From the NCBI RefSeq assembly GCF_000241345.1, contig NZ_BAED01000004.1, positions 62,001 through 126,000 on the forward strand: 64,000 bases of DNA, read 5' to 3'. The notes beneath the pieces were generated by a model. The model did no database searches, was not told the origin of the DNA, and worked only from the letters and a program-made list of their open reading frames with translations. Shown here piece by piece: positions 7,507 through 17,035 of this stretch. Origin of the DNA: Gordonia amarae NBRC 15530 (GTDB lineage: Bacteria; Actinomycetota; Actinomycetes; Mycobacteriales; Mycobacteriaceae). A program made the position numbers and the translations under genes. Every line of letters starts with the position of its first letter. Position 1 is the first letter of the stretch.

Positions 7507-8766
7507 TCAGGGCTGCGCAGGCAGGCGGAGCAGCCGTTGGGTGAGGAACGCGCCGAACGCGACGCCGGTGCCCAGCGCCACACAGATGGTCGCCGCGCTG
7601 CCGAACTGGGCGGCGCCCGACTGCCCGCCCATCTGAAGCAGGATCCCCGAGACGACGGCGATGCCGGGCAGCAGGGCGCCGGTGATCCCCATCAGCGCGA
7701 ACACATGCTGCGGGTATCCGGTGCGGCGGGCCATGACCATCGACACCGCACCCAGGACGATCGCGGCGCCCGCGTTGGCCCACAGGGTGTTGAACCCGGC
7801 TGCCACCGACAACGCCTGATTCGCAGCCCCGGTGATCACTCCGATGACGGTCGCCGGGACCAGGAGCTTGAGCCACCCGCCGTTGGCGAGGGCATTGCCG
7901 ATCGCCCCGAGTGCGGAGAACACCAACGCGAAGTACCAGGGCAGCCCGGGCAGTTCATCGAGCAGCGGATGCTCCATGTGCAGGAGCTCGCCGAGCTGGA
8001 AGGTGAGCGCACCGCCGATCGTGATACCGAGCCCGGTGACCGCGACACTACCGGTGCGGGTGACCGCGGTGAGGTAGTCGGCGTCGATGATGTCATTCAT
8101 CGCCCCGATGATCTGCGGCAACGGGATCAGCAGCAGCCAGTTCACCGCGATGGCCGCCGCCGCACCCACCGGGTCGACGGCACCGGCCTTCACGAGCACG
8201 GTCGCGACTGCGCCGGCAACCGAACTCTGCACGGCGATGGTGAACAGATGCGGCAGATGAAGGCGGCCCAGAAGCTGCCCGGCGAGAGCGGTGACGACCT
8301 GAACGGCGCTTGCCGTCACCCACGCCTGCCAGCCAACGCCCAGCTGCATGGCGATCACGAACGCCAGCAACGTGGTGCCGACGGTGACCGCCCACCACGG
8401 CGCGACGGCGGCACGCAGGTCCCGGACCTCCTGACGCAGGTCGTCGAGGCGGTCCGCTGCCTGATCGCCGGCATCACGGAGGCGTGCGGCAAGCCGGTGC
8501 AGTCGCAACGACCGTCCACAGTCGATGAGGTCGAGGGCGTCGGCGCACGTGGTGACGGTGACGTTGGAACCGTCGGGCAGATGCGCCTCGACGATCACCA
8601 CCCGTCCGACAGTGGTGCAGTGGAACCCGTCGAGACCCAGCGCCTGTGCGTCATCCGAAAGCACCTGCTTGGTGCTCCACCCGGACTGGCCGGACTCCAG
8701 GAAGCCACACGCCAGGTCGGCGAGCAACCCGAGACGATCACGGATCTGGGTGGGAGTGGTCTCCAT
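7507..8766 (-). CDS. Threonine/serine exporter (ThrE family)
   Basis: The 419-residue protein has the ThrE layout. The N-terminal cytoplasmic domain (about 1-140) holds GFHCTTVGRVVIVEA; about ten transmembrane helices follow (about 145-415), including PQIIGAMNDIIDADYLTA and the ALANGGW segment. The family exports threonine and serine across the inner membrane using the proton gradient (as in Corynebacterium). The start METTPTQIRDRLGLLADLACG fits the family N-terminus. The open frame continues upstream into unrelated sequence antisense to the HAD gene, so longer starts are rejected. A TACTCT box lies 8 nt before this ATG. Confidence 0.85.
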   Translation of the reverse strand: METTPTQIRDRLGLLADLACGFLESGQSGWSTKQVLSDDAQALGLDGFHCTTVGRVVIVEAHLPDGSNVTVTTCADALDLIDCGRSLRLHRLAARLRDAGDQAADRLDDLRQEVRDLRAAVAPWWAVTVGTTLLAFVIAMQLGVGWQAWVTASAVQVVTALAGQLLGRLHLPHLFTIAVQSSVAGAVATVLVKAGAVDPVGAAAAIAVNWLLLIPLPQIIGAMNDIIDADYLTAVTRTGSVAVTGLGITIGGALTFQLGELLHMEHPLLDELPGLPWYFALVFSALGAIGNALANGGWLKLLVPATVIGVITGAANQALSVAAGFNTLWANAGAAIVLGAVSMVMARRTGYPQHVFALMGITGALLPGIAVVSGILLQMGGQSGAAQFGSAATICVALGTGVAFGAFLTQRLLRLPAQP

Positions 8767-8774
8767 GGCAGGCA

Positions 8775-8780
8775 AGAGTA
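8775..8780 (-). promoter_or_regulatory. -10 box of the ThrE-family gene
   Basis: The reverse strand reads TACTCT, then 8 nt, then the ATG at 8766. A leaderless or nearly leaderless message is likely. Confidence 0.4.
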
Positions 8781-8860
8781 AGGCGCCCGGCAGGCCAATC
8801 GGCGTCACGGTGACCGGCATGTTTGGGAACACCACGGCCATCTCGGGGATGATGGGGCAG

Positions 8861-9553
8861 ATGAGCACCGCACCCGTGGCACCGGCCGCCATCCTGTGGG
8901 ACATGGACGGCACCTTGCTGGACTCCGAACCGATCTGGGACATCGCGGTCGAGGAGTTCACGCTGCGGCACGGCATCACGATGAGCCCGGCTCTGCGTGA
9001 ATCGACCCTCGGCAACTCGCTGCCCGACGCCATCGGCAAGGTGCACGACGCCGCCGACCTCGCCCCCGGCGACCGTGACCTCGCCGGGGACAGCCGGTGG
9101 ATCATCGACCGGGTGAAGGTGCTGTTCGGCGAGGGACTGCCGTGGCGGCCCGGTGCCGCGGAGATCCTCGATCTGCTCGTCGACCTCGAGATCCCGTCGG
9201 TGCTGGTCACCAACACGATCCGCGAACTCACCGAGGTGGCGCTCGACACCCTCGGCAGGCACCGGTTCACCGCCACCGTCTGCTCTGACGAGGTAGCCGC
9301 CGGCAAACCACAGCCGTTCCCGTATCTGCGTGCCGCCGAACTGGCCGGCCGGCACCCCGGCGAATGCCTGGCCGTCGAGGACTCCCCGACAGGGACCGTC
9401 GCCGCCACCACCGCGGGCTGCCCGACGCTGGTGATCCCGTCGGCGGTCCCCATCCCGAAGGGGGCGCTGCGCAGCTTCCGGACGACGCTGACCGGCATCA
9501 CGTTCGACGATCTGGTCACCGCCTGGACCGGCGAACATCAGCATATCCATTAG
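8861..9553 (+). CDS. HAD-superfamily phosphatase
   Basis: This 230-residue hydrolase of the beta-phosphoglucomutase-like HAD group shows motif I with the nucleophile (ILWDMDGTLLDSE), a helical cap, motif II (SVLVTNT), motif III (AAGKPQPFPYL) and motif IV (VEDSPTG). The substrate is unknown. It sits 35 nt upstream of hisE on the same strand, so a phosphatase role near histidine biosynthesis (such as histidinol-phosphate phosphatase) is conceivable, but the sequence alone does not show it. The start ATG at 8861 is followed by MSTAPVAPAA; ATG codons at 8849 and 8852 are possible alternatives. Confidence 0.85.
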   Translation: MSTAPVAPAAILWDMDGTLLDSEPIWDIAVEEFTLRHGITMSPALRESTLGNSLPDAIGKVHDAADLAPGDRDLAGDSRWIIDRVKVLFGEGLPWRPGAAEILDLLVDLEIPSVLVTNTIRELTEVALDTLGRHRFTATVCSDEVAAGKPQPFPYLRAAELAGRHPGECLAVEDSPTGTVAATTAGCPTLVIPSAVPIPKGALRSFRTTLTGITFDDLVTAWTGEHQHIH

Positions 9554-9588
9554 GACCGGTCACCGGCGGCGTGGAAGAATAGCGCCCC

Positions 9589-9852
9589 GTGAAGACATTC
9601 GAGGAGCTGTTCGCCGAACTCAGTGACAAGGCCGTCAGCCGCCCCGAGGGGAGCGGCACCGTCGCCGCCCTCGACTCCGGAATCCACACCCTGGGCAAGA
9701 AGATCATCGAAGAGGCCGGTGAGGTGTGGCTGGCCGCCGAACACGAATCCGACGAGTCGCTCGGTGAGGAGATCTCCCAGCTCGTGTACTGGCTGCAGGT
9801 GATGATGATCAAACGCGGACTGACCCTCGACGACGTTTACCGACATCTGTGA
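9589..9852 (+). CDS. hisE: Phosphoribosyl-ATP diphosphatase
   Basis: HisE hydrolyses phosphoribosyl-ATP to phosphoribosyl-AMP, the second step of histidine synthesis. The 87-residue protein is a stand-alone member of the family, with the helical MazG-like core and the metal-binding [17 protein letters not shown] segment followed by [14 protein letters not shown]. It starts with GTG at 9589 and is 55 nt upstream of hisG, the gene for step one. This hisE-hisG pairing is standard in mycobacteria and relatives. Confidence 0.96.
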   Translation: MKTFEELFAELSDKAVSRPEGSGTVAALDSGIHTLGKKIIEEAGEVWLAAEHESDESLGEEISQLVYWLQVMMIKRGLTLDDVYRHL

Positions 9853-9907
9853 ACCGATAGGCCCCAACACCTTTCACAGTCCCACCTCGTCAAAGGATCT
9901 ACCCACC

Positions 9908-10753
9908 ATGTTGCGTGTGGCAGTGCCCAACAAGGGCTCCCTCAGCGAATCCGCCTCGGCAGTGCTTGCCGAGGCCGGCTACCGGAAACGTTCCGACAGC
10001 AAAGACCTCACGGTTCTCGACAACACCAACGATGTCGAGTTCTTCTTCCTACGGCCCAAGGACATCGCCATCTACGTCGGCCAGGGCACCCTGGACCTGG
10101 GCATCACCGGCCGCGACCTCGCCGGCGATTCCGGCGCCGCCGTCGACGAACAGATCTCGATGGGATTCGGGTCGTCCACGTTCCGCTATGCCGCCCCGGC
10201 CGGGCAGGAATGGACCGTTGATGATCTCGCCGGCAAGCGGATCGCCACCTCGTACCCCAACCTGGTACGCCGCGACCTCGCCGACCGCGGTTTCACCGCC
10301 GAGATCATCCGCCTCGACGGTGCCGTCGAGATCTCGATCCAGCTCGGTGTGGCCGACGCCATCGCCGACGTCGTCGGCTCCGGACGCACCCTGCGTCAAC
10401 ATGGGCTCGTCGCGTTCGGTGACACACTGTGCGACTCGGAGGCGGTGCTGATCTCCCGTGCCGGCGTCGAACCGGATAAGGCGGCACGCCAGTTCATCGC
10501 CCGCGTGCAGGGCGTGGTGATCGGCCAGCAGTACGTGATGATCGACTACGACTGCCCCCGCTCACTTCTCGAACAGGCCTCGGCGATCACCCCCGGCATC
10601 GAGTCACCGACCGTCGCCCCGATGGCCGATCCCGACTGGGTGGCTGTGCGCGCGATGGTGCCGCGCAAGCAGCACCAGAACCTGATGGACGAGCTGGCCG
10701 AACTCGGCGCCAAGGCGATCCTGGCCACCGACATCCGTTCCTGCCGCTTCTGA
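9908..10753 (+). CDS. hisG: ATP phosphoribosyltransferase (long form)
   Basis: HisG joins ATP and PRPP in the first, committed step of histidine biosynthesis. The 281-residue length marks the long form with a C-terminal ACT-like regulatory domain (about 210-281, ending [13 protein letters not shown]) that binds histidine for feedback inhibition. The catalytic part begins [13 protein letters not shown] and contains [15 protein letters not shown] and the PRPP-binding loop ([19 protein letters not shown]). The ATG at 9908 follows an AAAGGA ribosome binding site. It is the last gene of the HAD-hisE-hisG unit, which faces the carboxylase gene. Confidence 0.97.
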   Translation: MLRVAVPNKGSLSESASAVLAEAGYRKRSDSKDLTVLDNTNDVEFFFLRPKDIAIYVGQGTLDLGITGRDLAGDSGAAVDEQISMGFGSSTFRYAAPAGQEWTVDDLAGKRIATSYPNLVRRDLADRGFTAEIIRLDGAVEISIQLGVADAIADVVGSGRTLRQHGLVAFGDTLCDSEAVLISRAGVEPDKAARQFIARVQGVVIGQQYVMIDYDCPRSLLEQASAITPGIESPTVAPMADPDWVAVRAMVPRKQHQNLMDELAELGAKAILATDIRSCRF

Positions 10754-10783
10754 CCGGAAACACCCGACGACGCCCCGTCGACG

Positions 10784-10851
10784 GTTTCGAGGCTCGTCGC
10801 TTGCGCTCCTCACACCTCAACCGACTGGCTGAGGTGTGAGGATCACGAAAC
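10784..10851. terminator. Bidirectional terminator in a decayed inverted repeat
   Basis: A perfect 13-bp stem (10807-10819 with 10830-10842, core CCTCACACCTCA, 10-nt loop) separates the convergent hisG and carboxylase genes. Further out, GTTTCG (10784-10789) and CGAAAC (10846-10851) also pair, but 17 nt lie between helices on the left and 3 nt on the right. This looks like a longer inverted repeat that has lost part of one arm. Confidence 0.7.
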
Positions 10852-13800
10852 TCAGTCGCCCAGCGCGGCGATGATCCGGGGCCGCAGTTCGGCGGCCGGG
10901 ATCACCGCGTCCACCGAACCGACCTCGACGGCGCGGCGGATGCTGTGGATCTTGTCGAACTCCGCGGCCACCTCACCGAGCTTCTCGGCCCGCACCGACG
11001 ACCGCATGTCCTCCAGGTCGGCCTCGAGCAGGGTGCGTTCGGCGCCCTCGGCGTTCTCGGTGCGGGTCCGCAGTTCCTGTACCCGCGGATCGGCGGCGGT
11101 CCGGTGCGACACCTCGCCGCCGAACACCGCGGCCGCGGCCGGGGCACCACCGAGGACCGACGCGAACGAACCGTCGACGGCCAGCACCGTCATCCGCGGA
11201 TTGAGCGTCTTGGAGAACACCACGAACGCACCGCCGTGGTAGCGCGAGATCACACAGAACGCGATGGGGCCGTCGAAATTGACGATGGCCCTGCCGATCT
11301 CGGCGCCGTACTCCAACTGCAGCTTGCGCATCGACTCCGGTGAACCGTCGAAGCCCGACAGGTTGGCCAGCACCACCAGCGGCCGGTTGCCGCTCGCTGC
11401 GTTGATGGCCCGGGCCGTCTTCTTCGACGAGTTGGGGAACAGCGTGCCCGCGGTGTAGGTGTCCGGACCGTCCGACGGCGGGAAACCGGTGCGCGGCACG
11501 GCCTTCGACTCGATACCGATGAGACACACGGGCTTACCGGCCAGGTGGGCGTCGGTGACCACCGACGTCTCCGCATCCGCCATGTCCGCCCAGCGCTCGA
11601 GCACCGGATGATCCTGGTCGGCCACGGCGCGCATCACTGTGCGGATATCGAACGGCTTCTTGCGGTCCGGGTTGGCGGTAGCCGAGAAGATGTCGCCGAC
11701 GGTGGTGAAATCGCTGCCGGCCAGCACATGCGGGAACCCGCTGACGTCGCGGTCGGACGGGTCGGCGGTGACTGCGCTGCGCGGTGTGCTCTCGCCGGGG
11801 ACCACATAGGTGTGGTCGTAGTGCGACATCAGGATGTCGCGGGCCGCGGTGAGATTCGGGGCCCAGTACTGGGCCTGACCGTTGGGTCCCATCACGCGGT
11901 CGTAGCCGCCGATGCCGAAGTTGTCCTCCGCGGACACACCGCCCGAGAAGTCGAGCGCCTGCTTGCCGGTGAGCACCATCGCCGACTCAGGCGTCATCAC
12001 CAGGATGCCCTTGGTGTGCATCAGCATCGTCGCCTCGGCGTTCCAGTACGGTTGTGCGCCGACATTGATGCCCGCGACAACGATGTTGATCTCGCGGCCG
12101 TCCTGGGTGAACTCGACGATCTTCTTGAGGGCCGCGGCCACCCAGTCCATGTTCTCGGTGCCCGATTCCATCGACACCCGGGCGCCCGCCGACAGCGAAT
12201 ACCATTCCAGTGGAATGTTGCGCTCCTCGGCCAGTTCCAGGGCGGCGATGACCCGGCGGCATTCCTGCTCGGACAGTGCGCCGAGCGCCTTGGTCGGGTC
12301 GCCGAGCAGCACCACACGGGTGATGCCGTCGGGGTACTTGGCTGTGGCGGTGGTCACCAGACCGGCGACGATCGCGGCCTTGTTGAGGCCCTTCGGCCGG
12401 TCCACCGGGACCAGGGTGCCGTCGTCGGCCAGATCGTGCTCGGTGAAATCACCCAGCAGATCCACCAGCTCGTACGGGTAGACGTTGCCGCGGGCGGCGG
12501 CACGCAGCACCTTCTGCCGGTAGGCGTCGATGGGCTCGACCGGTTCCCCGATCGGGATGTCGTACTCGACGACGGCATTGCCGGCCGCGTCGAAGCTCAG
12601 GTGGATCGCCGTCTTGACCAGCTCACCGGTCTCCTCGTCCGGCCTGCGGCCGATGATGAGGATCTCCTCCAGACCCGCACCCGCCGTGGTGGGCAGCACG
12701 CGGTCGGCGATGCCCTGCAGCTCGGCGGCGGTGGCGGTGATCGGCGGCCACACGTACAGCACCATGCGGTTGGTGCTGAACCGGGTGGCCGCGGGACGCC
12801 GGGCGTGGGCACGGCGGATCGAGTCCAGGCAGGTGGCGATGGTCCGCTCGGCGGTCGGGTAGACGAGCAGGTTGGCGTCCTGATCTCGGAGCGGGGTCAG
12901 GTCGCGGACCTGGGCAAATGCAATCAGCCGGTCGTCGGAGGGGTTCTCCTTGGCGACGGCGCGGAACAGGTAGATCTCTTCGTCGTCGGTGGACCGCAGC
13001 CGCGTGAGATCGAACTTGTGCAGCCGCTCCATCTGCATGCGCTGGGCGATATGCGGGTGCAGACCACGGATCAGCCGGTCCTCGGTGAGTCCCGACAGTG
13101 ACGGCCGGAACGTGAAGTGATGGTGCATCACGGTGCTGCCGGTACCCGCGACCGTGGCGGTGATCCGTTGCAGCTGCTCGGGAATCGGGCGTGCCGACAC
13201 GATCTCGTGCAGCGCGGCCACCATCTCGTCGAAGGACGCGGGCTGGCGTTCCCAGCTGAGGTAGATGTCGGCGACAACCGGAACCGAACTCGACGAGGCG
13301 AGTTCGATGAGGCCGCGGACAGCGGCATCGAGAGCGCCGTAGTTGACGGCGACCGAGGCGACGGTGACGTTCTGGCGGTCGGCGACCACGACGTTGCATC
13401 CGGCGATGTCGCGGACCCGCAGGTCGGTCAGTCCCTTGTTGCCGTAGTAGCGGCGGGTGAGGACCTCGAGCATCGGCGAGTTGTCGTAGTTGCCGCGGGC
13501 CAGGCGCTGGGCGAGCAAGCGTACGAGCGGCTGGGTGCTCGGGACCATCCGCGCGATCCGTTCGGCGCGGTCGGCGGCATCGGGGTGCTGGTCCAGATAC
13601 AGCAGCGACTTACGCACATCGGTGTACACGCGGGCACGATCACGGCGCAGCACCGGCAGCGCGAACCACGCGTAGGCCACCCCGCGGGCCAGGTCAGCGA
13701 TCCGGGGGAAGCGGACCTGGGTGACCCCGACGACCCGTTCCAGGGCGACGGCGACCGAACCTGCGATGGCACTGTCCGGCACGGGCTCCTTCAGCCATTC

Positions 13801-16353
13801 GCGCAGTAGGGTGGTGACCACCCCGACGGTGCCCGGCTGGCGATCGGCCGCATCCGAACGCTGGTGCGCCAGGAAGATCCGGTACACGCTCGATTCCAGC
13901 TCGGGGGTGCGGTCGAGTTCGGTGACCCCGTAGTGGCGCAGTGCCTTGGTCAGGGTGCTGCGGAACGACTCGGGCAGGCCGGCGCGTTCGACGTCGAGGC
14001 TCCGCAGGTACGTGTGGAAGTACTCACGGGCGCTGTGCACGTGGCCCAGGCCGTCGTCGTCCTCGGTGCTCTGCCGGTACCGGTCCGACGGCCCGATGTT
14101 GGTCAGGTCGGCGAGATCGGTGAACACCTCGATGAGGTCGAGTTCGGCGGCGATCTGCCGATGACCGTCGGCGGTGGCGGCGCTACGTGCGGCCACATAA
14201 TCGTCGACGACGATCTTCCCGTCGTGCGGGCCCGCGTCGTAGCCGAGCAGCAGGCTGCGCAGGTCTTCCTGATGACGGACCAGCAGTTCGTCGGAGCTGC
14301 GTCCACCGGCGGTTTCCGGCAGGTCCAGCTCGGCCTGCGTCGACGGCGCCGAATCGGCGCTGTCCTCGTCGTCGCCGTCGGACAGTTCCTCCAGCCGGAG
14401 CAGGGGAGCACCGGACTCGACCTGCGAGCCGACGGTCACCACGCAGTCGGTGAGCCGGGCGCGGAACGGTGCCCGCAGCACCGTCTCCATCTTCATGCTC
14501 TCCAGGACCAGCACCGGATCACCGGCCTCGACTTCGGCGCCGACCTCCAGCGGGGTGGCGACCACCAGTGCGGGGGCGGGGGCGCGCAGGACACCTCCCT
14601 CGTCACGGCTGACGCGGTGGGTGATGCCGTCGACCTCGATCAGGTGGACGGGGCCGTGGGTGCCGGTGGTGACGCGATGGCGGACCCCGTTGACGCGGAT
14701 CTGGCCCGAGTGGCGGTCGAAGCGGTGCAGATCGATATCGGCGGTCTGGGTCTGGCCGCCGGCGTCGATGCCGATACGGAAGCGGTTGGCGCCGACCCGG
14801 GTGGCACGCACCCGGTAGGTCGCACCGCGCAGTTTGAGATCGAGGGGGCGGCCGCTGTGGTGCTGGACCTGGGGCCGCCCGCCGGCGGCGGTGGTGAGCA
14901 GGCGATGCTGTTCGGCCTGCTCGTCCTCCTCGTAGATCTCGATCGCCGCGAGCGCGAGCGCGACACCGATGTGCCGGTGGGATACCAGCCGGCCCTCACC
15001 GCGGACACGGTCGATCCAGCCGGTGTCGGCGGACCCGTCGATCACCTCGGGCTGATCGAGCAGATCGAGCACGAAGCCCTTGTTGGTGGCGCCGCCCTCG
15101 ATGATGACGCGGGTCTCGGTCATGGCGCGGCGCAGCCGGCCCATGGCCTGCTCACGGTCCGATCCGTAGGCGATGATCTTGGCGATCATCGAATCGAAGT
15201 CGGCGGGGATGGTGTCGCCCTCGCTGACACCGGTGTCTACGCGGACACCGGGGCCCGCGGGCAGGTCGAGCATCGCGATGCGGCCGGGTGCGGGCGCGAA
15301 ATCGCGGTCCGGGTCCTCGGCATTGAGACGGGCCTCGACGGCGTGTCCGCGTTCGGCGGGCGGGGTGCCCTCGAGCTTGTTGCCGGAGGCCACCCAGATC
15401 TGGGCGCGCACCAGGTCGACACCGGTGGTGAGCTCGGTGACCGAATGCTCCACCTGCAGGCGGGTGTTGACCTCCAGGAACGCGAAGAGTTCGTCGCCCG
15501 GGTGGTACAGGAACTCGACGGTGGCGGCACCGGAGTAGCCGACGGCCACGGCGAGACGTTCGGCCGATTCCTTGAGCTGGGTGACCTGGTCGGGCCGCAG
15601 GACGACGGACGCGGACTCCTCGATGACCTTCTGGTTGCGGCGCTGGATGGAGCAGTCACGCACGCCGAGCGCCCACGCGGTGCCCTGACCGTCGGCGATG
15701 ACCTGCACCTCGACATGACGTCCACCGGACACCATGCGTTCGAGGAACACGACGCTGCTGCCGAACGACCGCGCGGCCTCCTGCCGGGTCCGCTCGTACG
15801 CCTCCACCAGGTCGCTTTCCTGGGTGATGACGCGGATACCGCGACCACCACCACCGGCGGTGGCCTTGAGCATCATCGGGTAGCCGATGGTGTTGGCCGC
15901 GGCGATGGCGTCCTCGAGCGTGTCGACGGCGCCGCCGCTCCACGGAGCGACCGGGACACCCACCGACTCGGCGATCTGCTTACCACCGATCTTGTCGCCG
16001 AGTTTGCGCATCGCCTCGGGACTCGGTCCGATGAAGGTGACGCCGATCTGGGCGCACAGTTCGGCGAACGCCGGGTCCTCGGCGACGAATCCCCAACCGA
16101 CCCAGGCGGCTTCGGCGCGGGTCGCGACGAGGGCCTGCTCCAGTGCCTTGAGGTCGATGTACGGGCGCGCCGACGCGGGGCCGAGGTCGTAGGTGATGTC
16201 GGCCTCGCGCACAAATGTCGCGTTGCGGTCGACGTCGGTGTAAAGCGCGATCGTCTCGATCGTCGTGCCCGTCTCGGCGGCGAGGTCTCGCACCGCGTGT
16301 ATCAGTCGCATGGCTGCCTCGCCACGGTTCACGATGGCGATTCTGCTGAACAT
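10852..16353 (-). CDS. Single-chain biotin-dependent acyl-CoA carboxylase
   Basis: This 1833-residue protein holds every part of an acyl-CoA carboxylase in one chain. Biotin carboxylase spans about 1-450, with the ATP-grasp loop GGGGRG at 167-172. The biotin carrier motif ESMKMET carries the biotinyl Lys621. A long central region (about 700-1200) has no motif I recognise. The carboxyltransferase beta half (LTGKQALDFSGG, DNFGIGGYDRVMG, around 1440-1500) and alpha half (NLSGFDGSPESMRKLQLEYG, YHGGAFVVFSK, around 1640-1760) follow. The order resembles eukaryotic acetyl-CoA carboxylase rather than the usual split AccA/AccD subunits of actinobacteria. The CO2 acceptor could be acetyl-, propionyl- or longer acyl-CoA. 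The ATG follows GGAG 9 nt upstream. Confidence 0.93.
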   Translation of the reverse strand: MFSRIAIVNRGEAAMRLIHAVRDLAAETGTTIETIALYTDVDRNATFVREADITYDLGPASARPYIDLKALEQALVATRAEAAWVGWGFVAEDPAFAELCAQIGVTFIGPSPEAMRKLGDKIGGKQIAESVGVPVAPWSGGAVDTLEDAIAAANTIGYPMMLKATAGGGGRGIRVITQESDLVEAYERTRQEAARSFGSSVVFLERMVSGGRHVEVQVIADGQGTAWALGVRDCSIQRRNQKVIEESASVVLRPDQVTQLKESAERLAVAVGYSGAATVEFLYHPGDELFAFLEVNTRLQVEHSVTELTTGVDLVRAQIWVASGNKLEGTPPAERGHAVEARLNAEDPDRDFAPAPGRIAMLDLPAGPGVRVDTGVSEGDTIPADFDSMIAKIIAYGSDREQAMGRLRRAMTETRVIIEGGATNKGFVLDLLDQPEVIDGSADTGWIDRVRGEGRLVSHRHIGVALALAAIEIYEEDEQAEQHRLLTTAAGGRPQVQHHSGRPLDLKLRGATYRVRATRVGANRFRIGIDAGGQTQTADIDLHRFDRHSGQIRVNGVRHRVTTGTHGPVHLIEVDGITHRVSRDEGGVLRAPAPALVVATPLEVGAEVEAGDPVLVLESMKMETVLRAPFRARLTDCVVTVGSQVESGAPLLRLEELSDGDDEDSADSAPSTQAELDLPETAGGRSSDELLVRHQEDLRSLLLGYDAGPHDGKIVVDDYVAARSAATADGHRQIAAELDLIEVFTDLADLTNIGPSDRYRQSTEDDDGLGHVHSAREYFHTYLRSLDVERAGLPESFRSTLTKALRHYGVTELDRTPELESSVYRIFLAHQRSDAADRQPGTVGVVTTLLREWLKEPVPDSAIAGSVAVALERVVGVTQVRFPRIADLARGVAYAWFALPVLRRDRARVYTDVRKSLLYLDQHPDAADRAERIARMVPSTQPLVRLLAQRLARGNYDNSPMLEVLTRRYYGNKGLTDLRVRDIAGCNVVVADRQNVTVASVAVNYGALDAAVRGLIELASSSSVPVVADIYLSWERQPASFDEMVAALHEIVSARPIPEQLQRITATVAGTGSTVMHHHFTFRPSLSGLTEDRLIRGLHPHIAQRMQMERLHKFDLTRLRSTDDEEIYLFRAVAKENPSDDRLIAFAQVRDLTPLRDQDANLLVYPTAERTIATCLDSIRRAHARRPAATRFSTNRMVLYVWPPITATAAELQGIADRVLPTTAGAGLEEILIIGRRPDEETGELVKTAIHLSFDAAGNAVVEYDIPIGEPVEPIDAYRQKVLRAAARGNVYPYELVDLLGDFTEHDLADDGTLVPVDRPKGLNKAAIVAGLVTTATAKYPDGITRVVLLGDPTKALGALSEQECRRVIAALELAEERNIPLEWYSLSAGARVSMESGTENMDWVAAALKKIVEFTQDGREINIVVAGINVGAQPYWNAEATMLMHTKGILVMTPESAMVLTGKQALDFSGGVSAEDNFGIGGYDRVMGPNGQAQYWAPNLTAARDILMSHYDHTYVVPGESTPRSAVTADPSDRDVSGFPHVLAGSDFTTVGDIFSATANPDRKKPFDIRTVMRAVADQDHPVLERWADMADAETSVVTDAHLAGKPVCLIGIESKAVPRTGFPPSDGPDTYTAGTLFPNSSKKTARAINAASGNRPLVVLANLSGFDGSPESMRKLQLEYGAEIGRAIVNFDGPIAFCVISRYHGGAFVVFSKTLNPRMTVLAVDGSFASVLGGAPAAAAVFGGEVSHRTAADPRVQELRTRTENAEGAERTLLEADLEDMRSSVRAEKLGEVAAEFDKIHSIRRAVEVGSVDAVIPAAELRPRIIAALGD

Positions 16354-16392
16354 CGTCTACTCGCTCCATTCCCCACGTCGTCGTCTTACCGG

Positions 16393-16404
16393 GACAGATC
16401 TGTC
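16393..16404. promoter_or_regulatory. Perfect palindrome upstream of the carboxylase gene
   Basis: GACAGATCTGTC is fully self-complementary and lies 40 nt upstream of the carboxylase start, where a repressor would block transcription. No protein is assigned; a fatty-acid or biotin regulator is only a guess from context. Confidence 0.35.
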
Positions 16405-16588
16405 ACCGAACCGGTGGCCGGATGTGACCCTTTGAGTACCCCATTGTGTGGGTGATCCGCGCTACTACCAAGTAGGACCGGCCGGGGAGTGGGATATCCG
16501 ACGTTTGCCGGGCATCCGCTGCGGAAAACCCACGCTGTGCCAGCGGAACGATTCCGGGGGCTGTCGTTGCCTGTGAGACCCGTGCGGC

Positions 16589-16594
16589 TACGGT
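16589..16594 (+). promoter_or_regulatory. -10 box of the 144-residue membrane protein gene
   Basis: TACGGT is followed by 6 nt and the ATG at 16601, suggesting a leaderless transcript and choosing this ATG over the GTG 6 nt upstream. Confidence 0.5.
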
Positions 16595-16600
16595 GTGCCG

Positions 16601-17035
16601 ATGACGCTGACGGTATCCGCGCAAGTGGCATTGATCCTGGCCGGGCTGATCTTCCTGTGGGCTCTGCTGCTCGGTACCTGGAAGTTCCGGCAGATCGCCC
16701 GCAGCCCTCAGGGACAGGCACACATCTACGTCGATATCGCGCACCGGGCGGCCCTGATGTACTCGTTCGCGACCGGCCTGCTCGCCGCCTTCGTGCAGTT
16801 CAGCGCATGGCCCACCTGGCTCAATGTGACGGCGCTGGGCGTGGTGGTGTTCTTCTTCGTGGCGGCGATCGCCTCGTACTGTCTGCACGGCTGGAAACGG
16901 GACACCGAGAATCAGCTGAAACCGCTGCACCCGGAGACTGCCGCCTTTATGGTCGCGCTGATCGTCGGCGAGGTGGGCGGCAGTGCGCTGATCCTGGCCG
17001 GCTTCATCGTGGAACAGGCCAAGAGCTGGGGCTGA
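16601..17035 (+). CDS. Four-helix membrane protein, function unknown
   Basis: The 144-residue protein has four predicted transmembrane helices (about 6-26, 48-68, 74-95 and 115-137) with a conserved-looking cytoplasmic loop (GTWKFRQIARSPQGQAHIYV, then DIAHRAALMYS). I do not recognise a named family; related hypothetical proteins are common in mycolic-acid bacteria. The start is taken from the -10 spacing. Its last 32 bp overlap the 3' end of the convergent gene on the other strand. Confidence 0.75.
   Translation: MTLTVSAQVALILAGLIFLWALLLGTWKFRQIARSPQGQAHIYVDIAHRAALMYSFATGLLAAFVQFSAWPTWLNVTALGVVVFFFVAAIASYCLHGWKRDTENQLKPLHPETAAFMVALIVGEVGGSALILAGFIVEQAKSWG

Larger units (their letters stand above)
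16354..16600. other. Intergenic region between divergent genes
   Basis: This 247-bp region separates the carboxylase and a membrane protein gene. It contains a perfect 12-bp palindrome (16393-16404) on the carboxylase side and a TANNNT box on the other. I see no gene or structured RNA in the rest. Confidence 0.6.

Noticed and set aside
7501-8781. A 426-codon forward frame over the ThrE-like gene
   Set aside because: The reverse strand gives clear membrane helices and family motifs; the forward frame is low-complexity and antisense.
13864-16455. An 863-codon forward frame over the carboxylase gene
   Set aside because: It is antisense to the biotin carboxylase and biotin carrier domains and has no recognisable domain.
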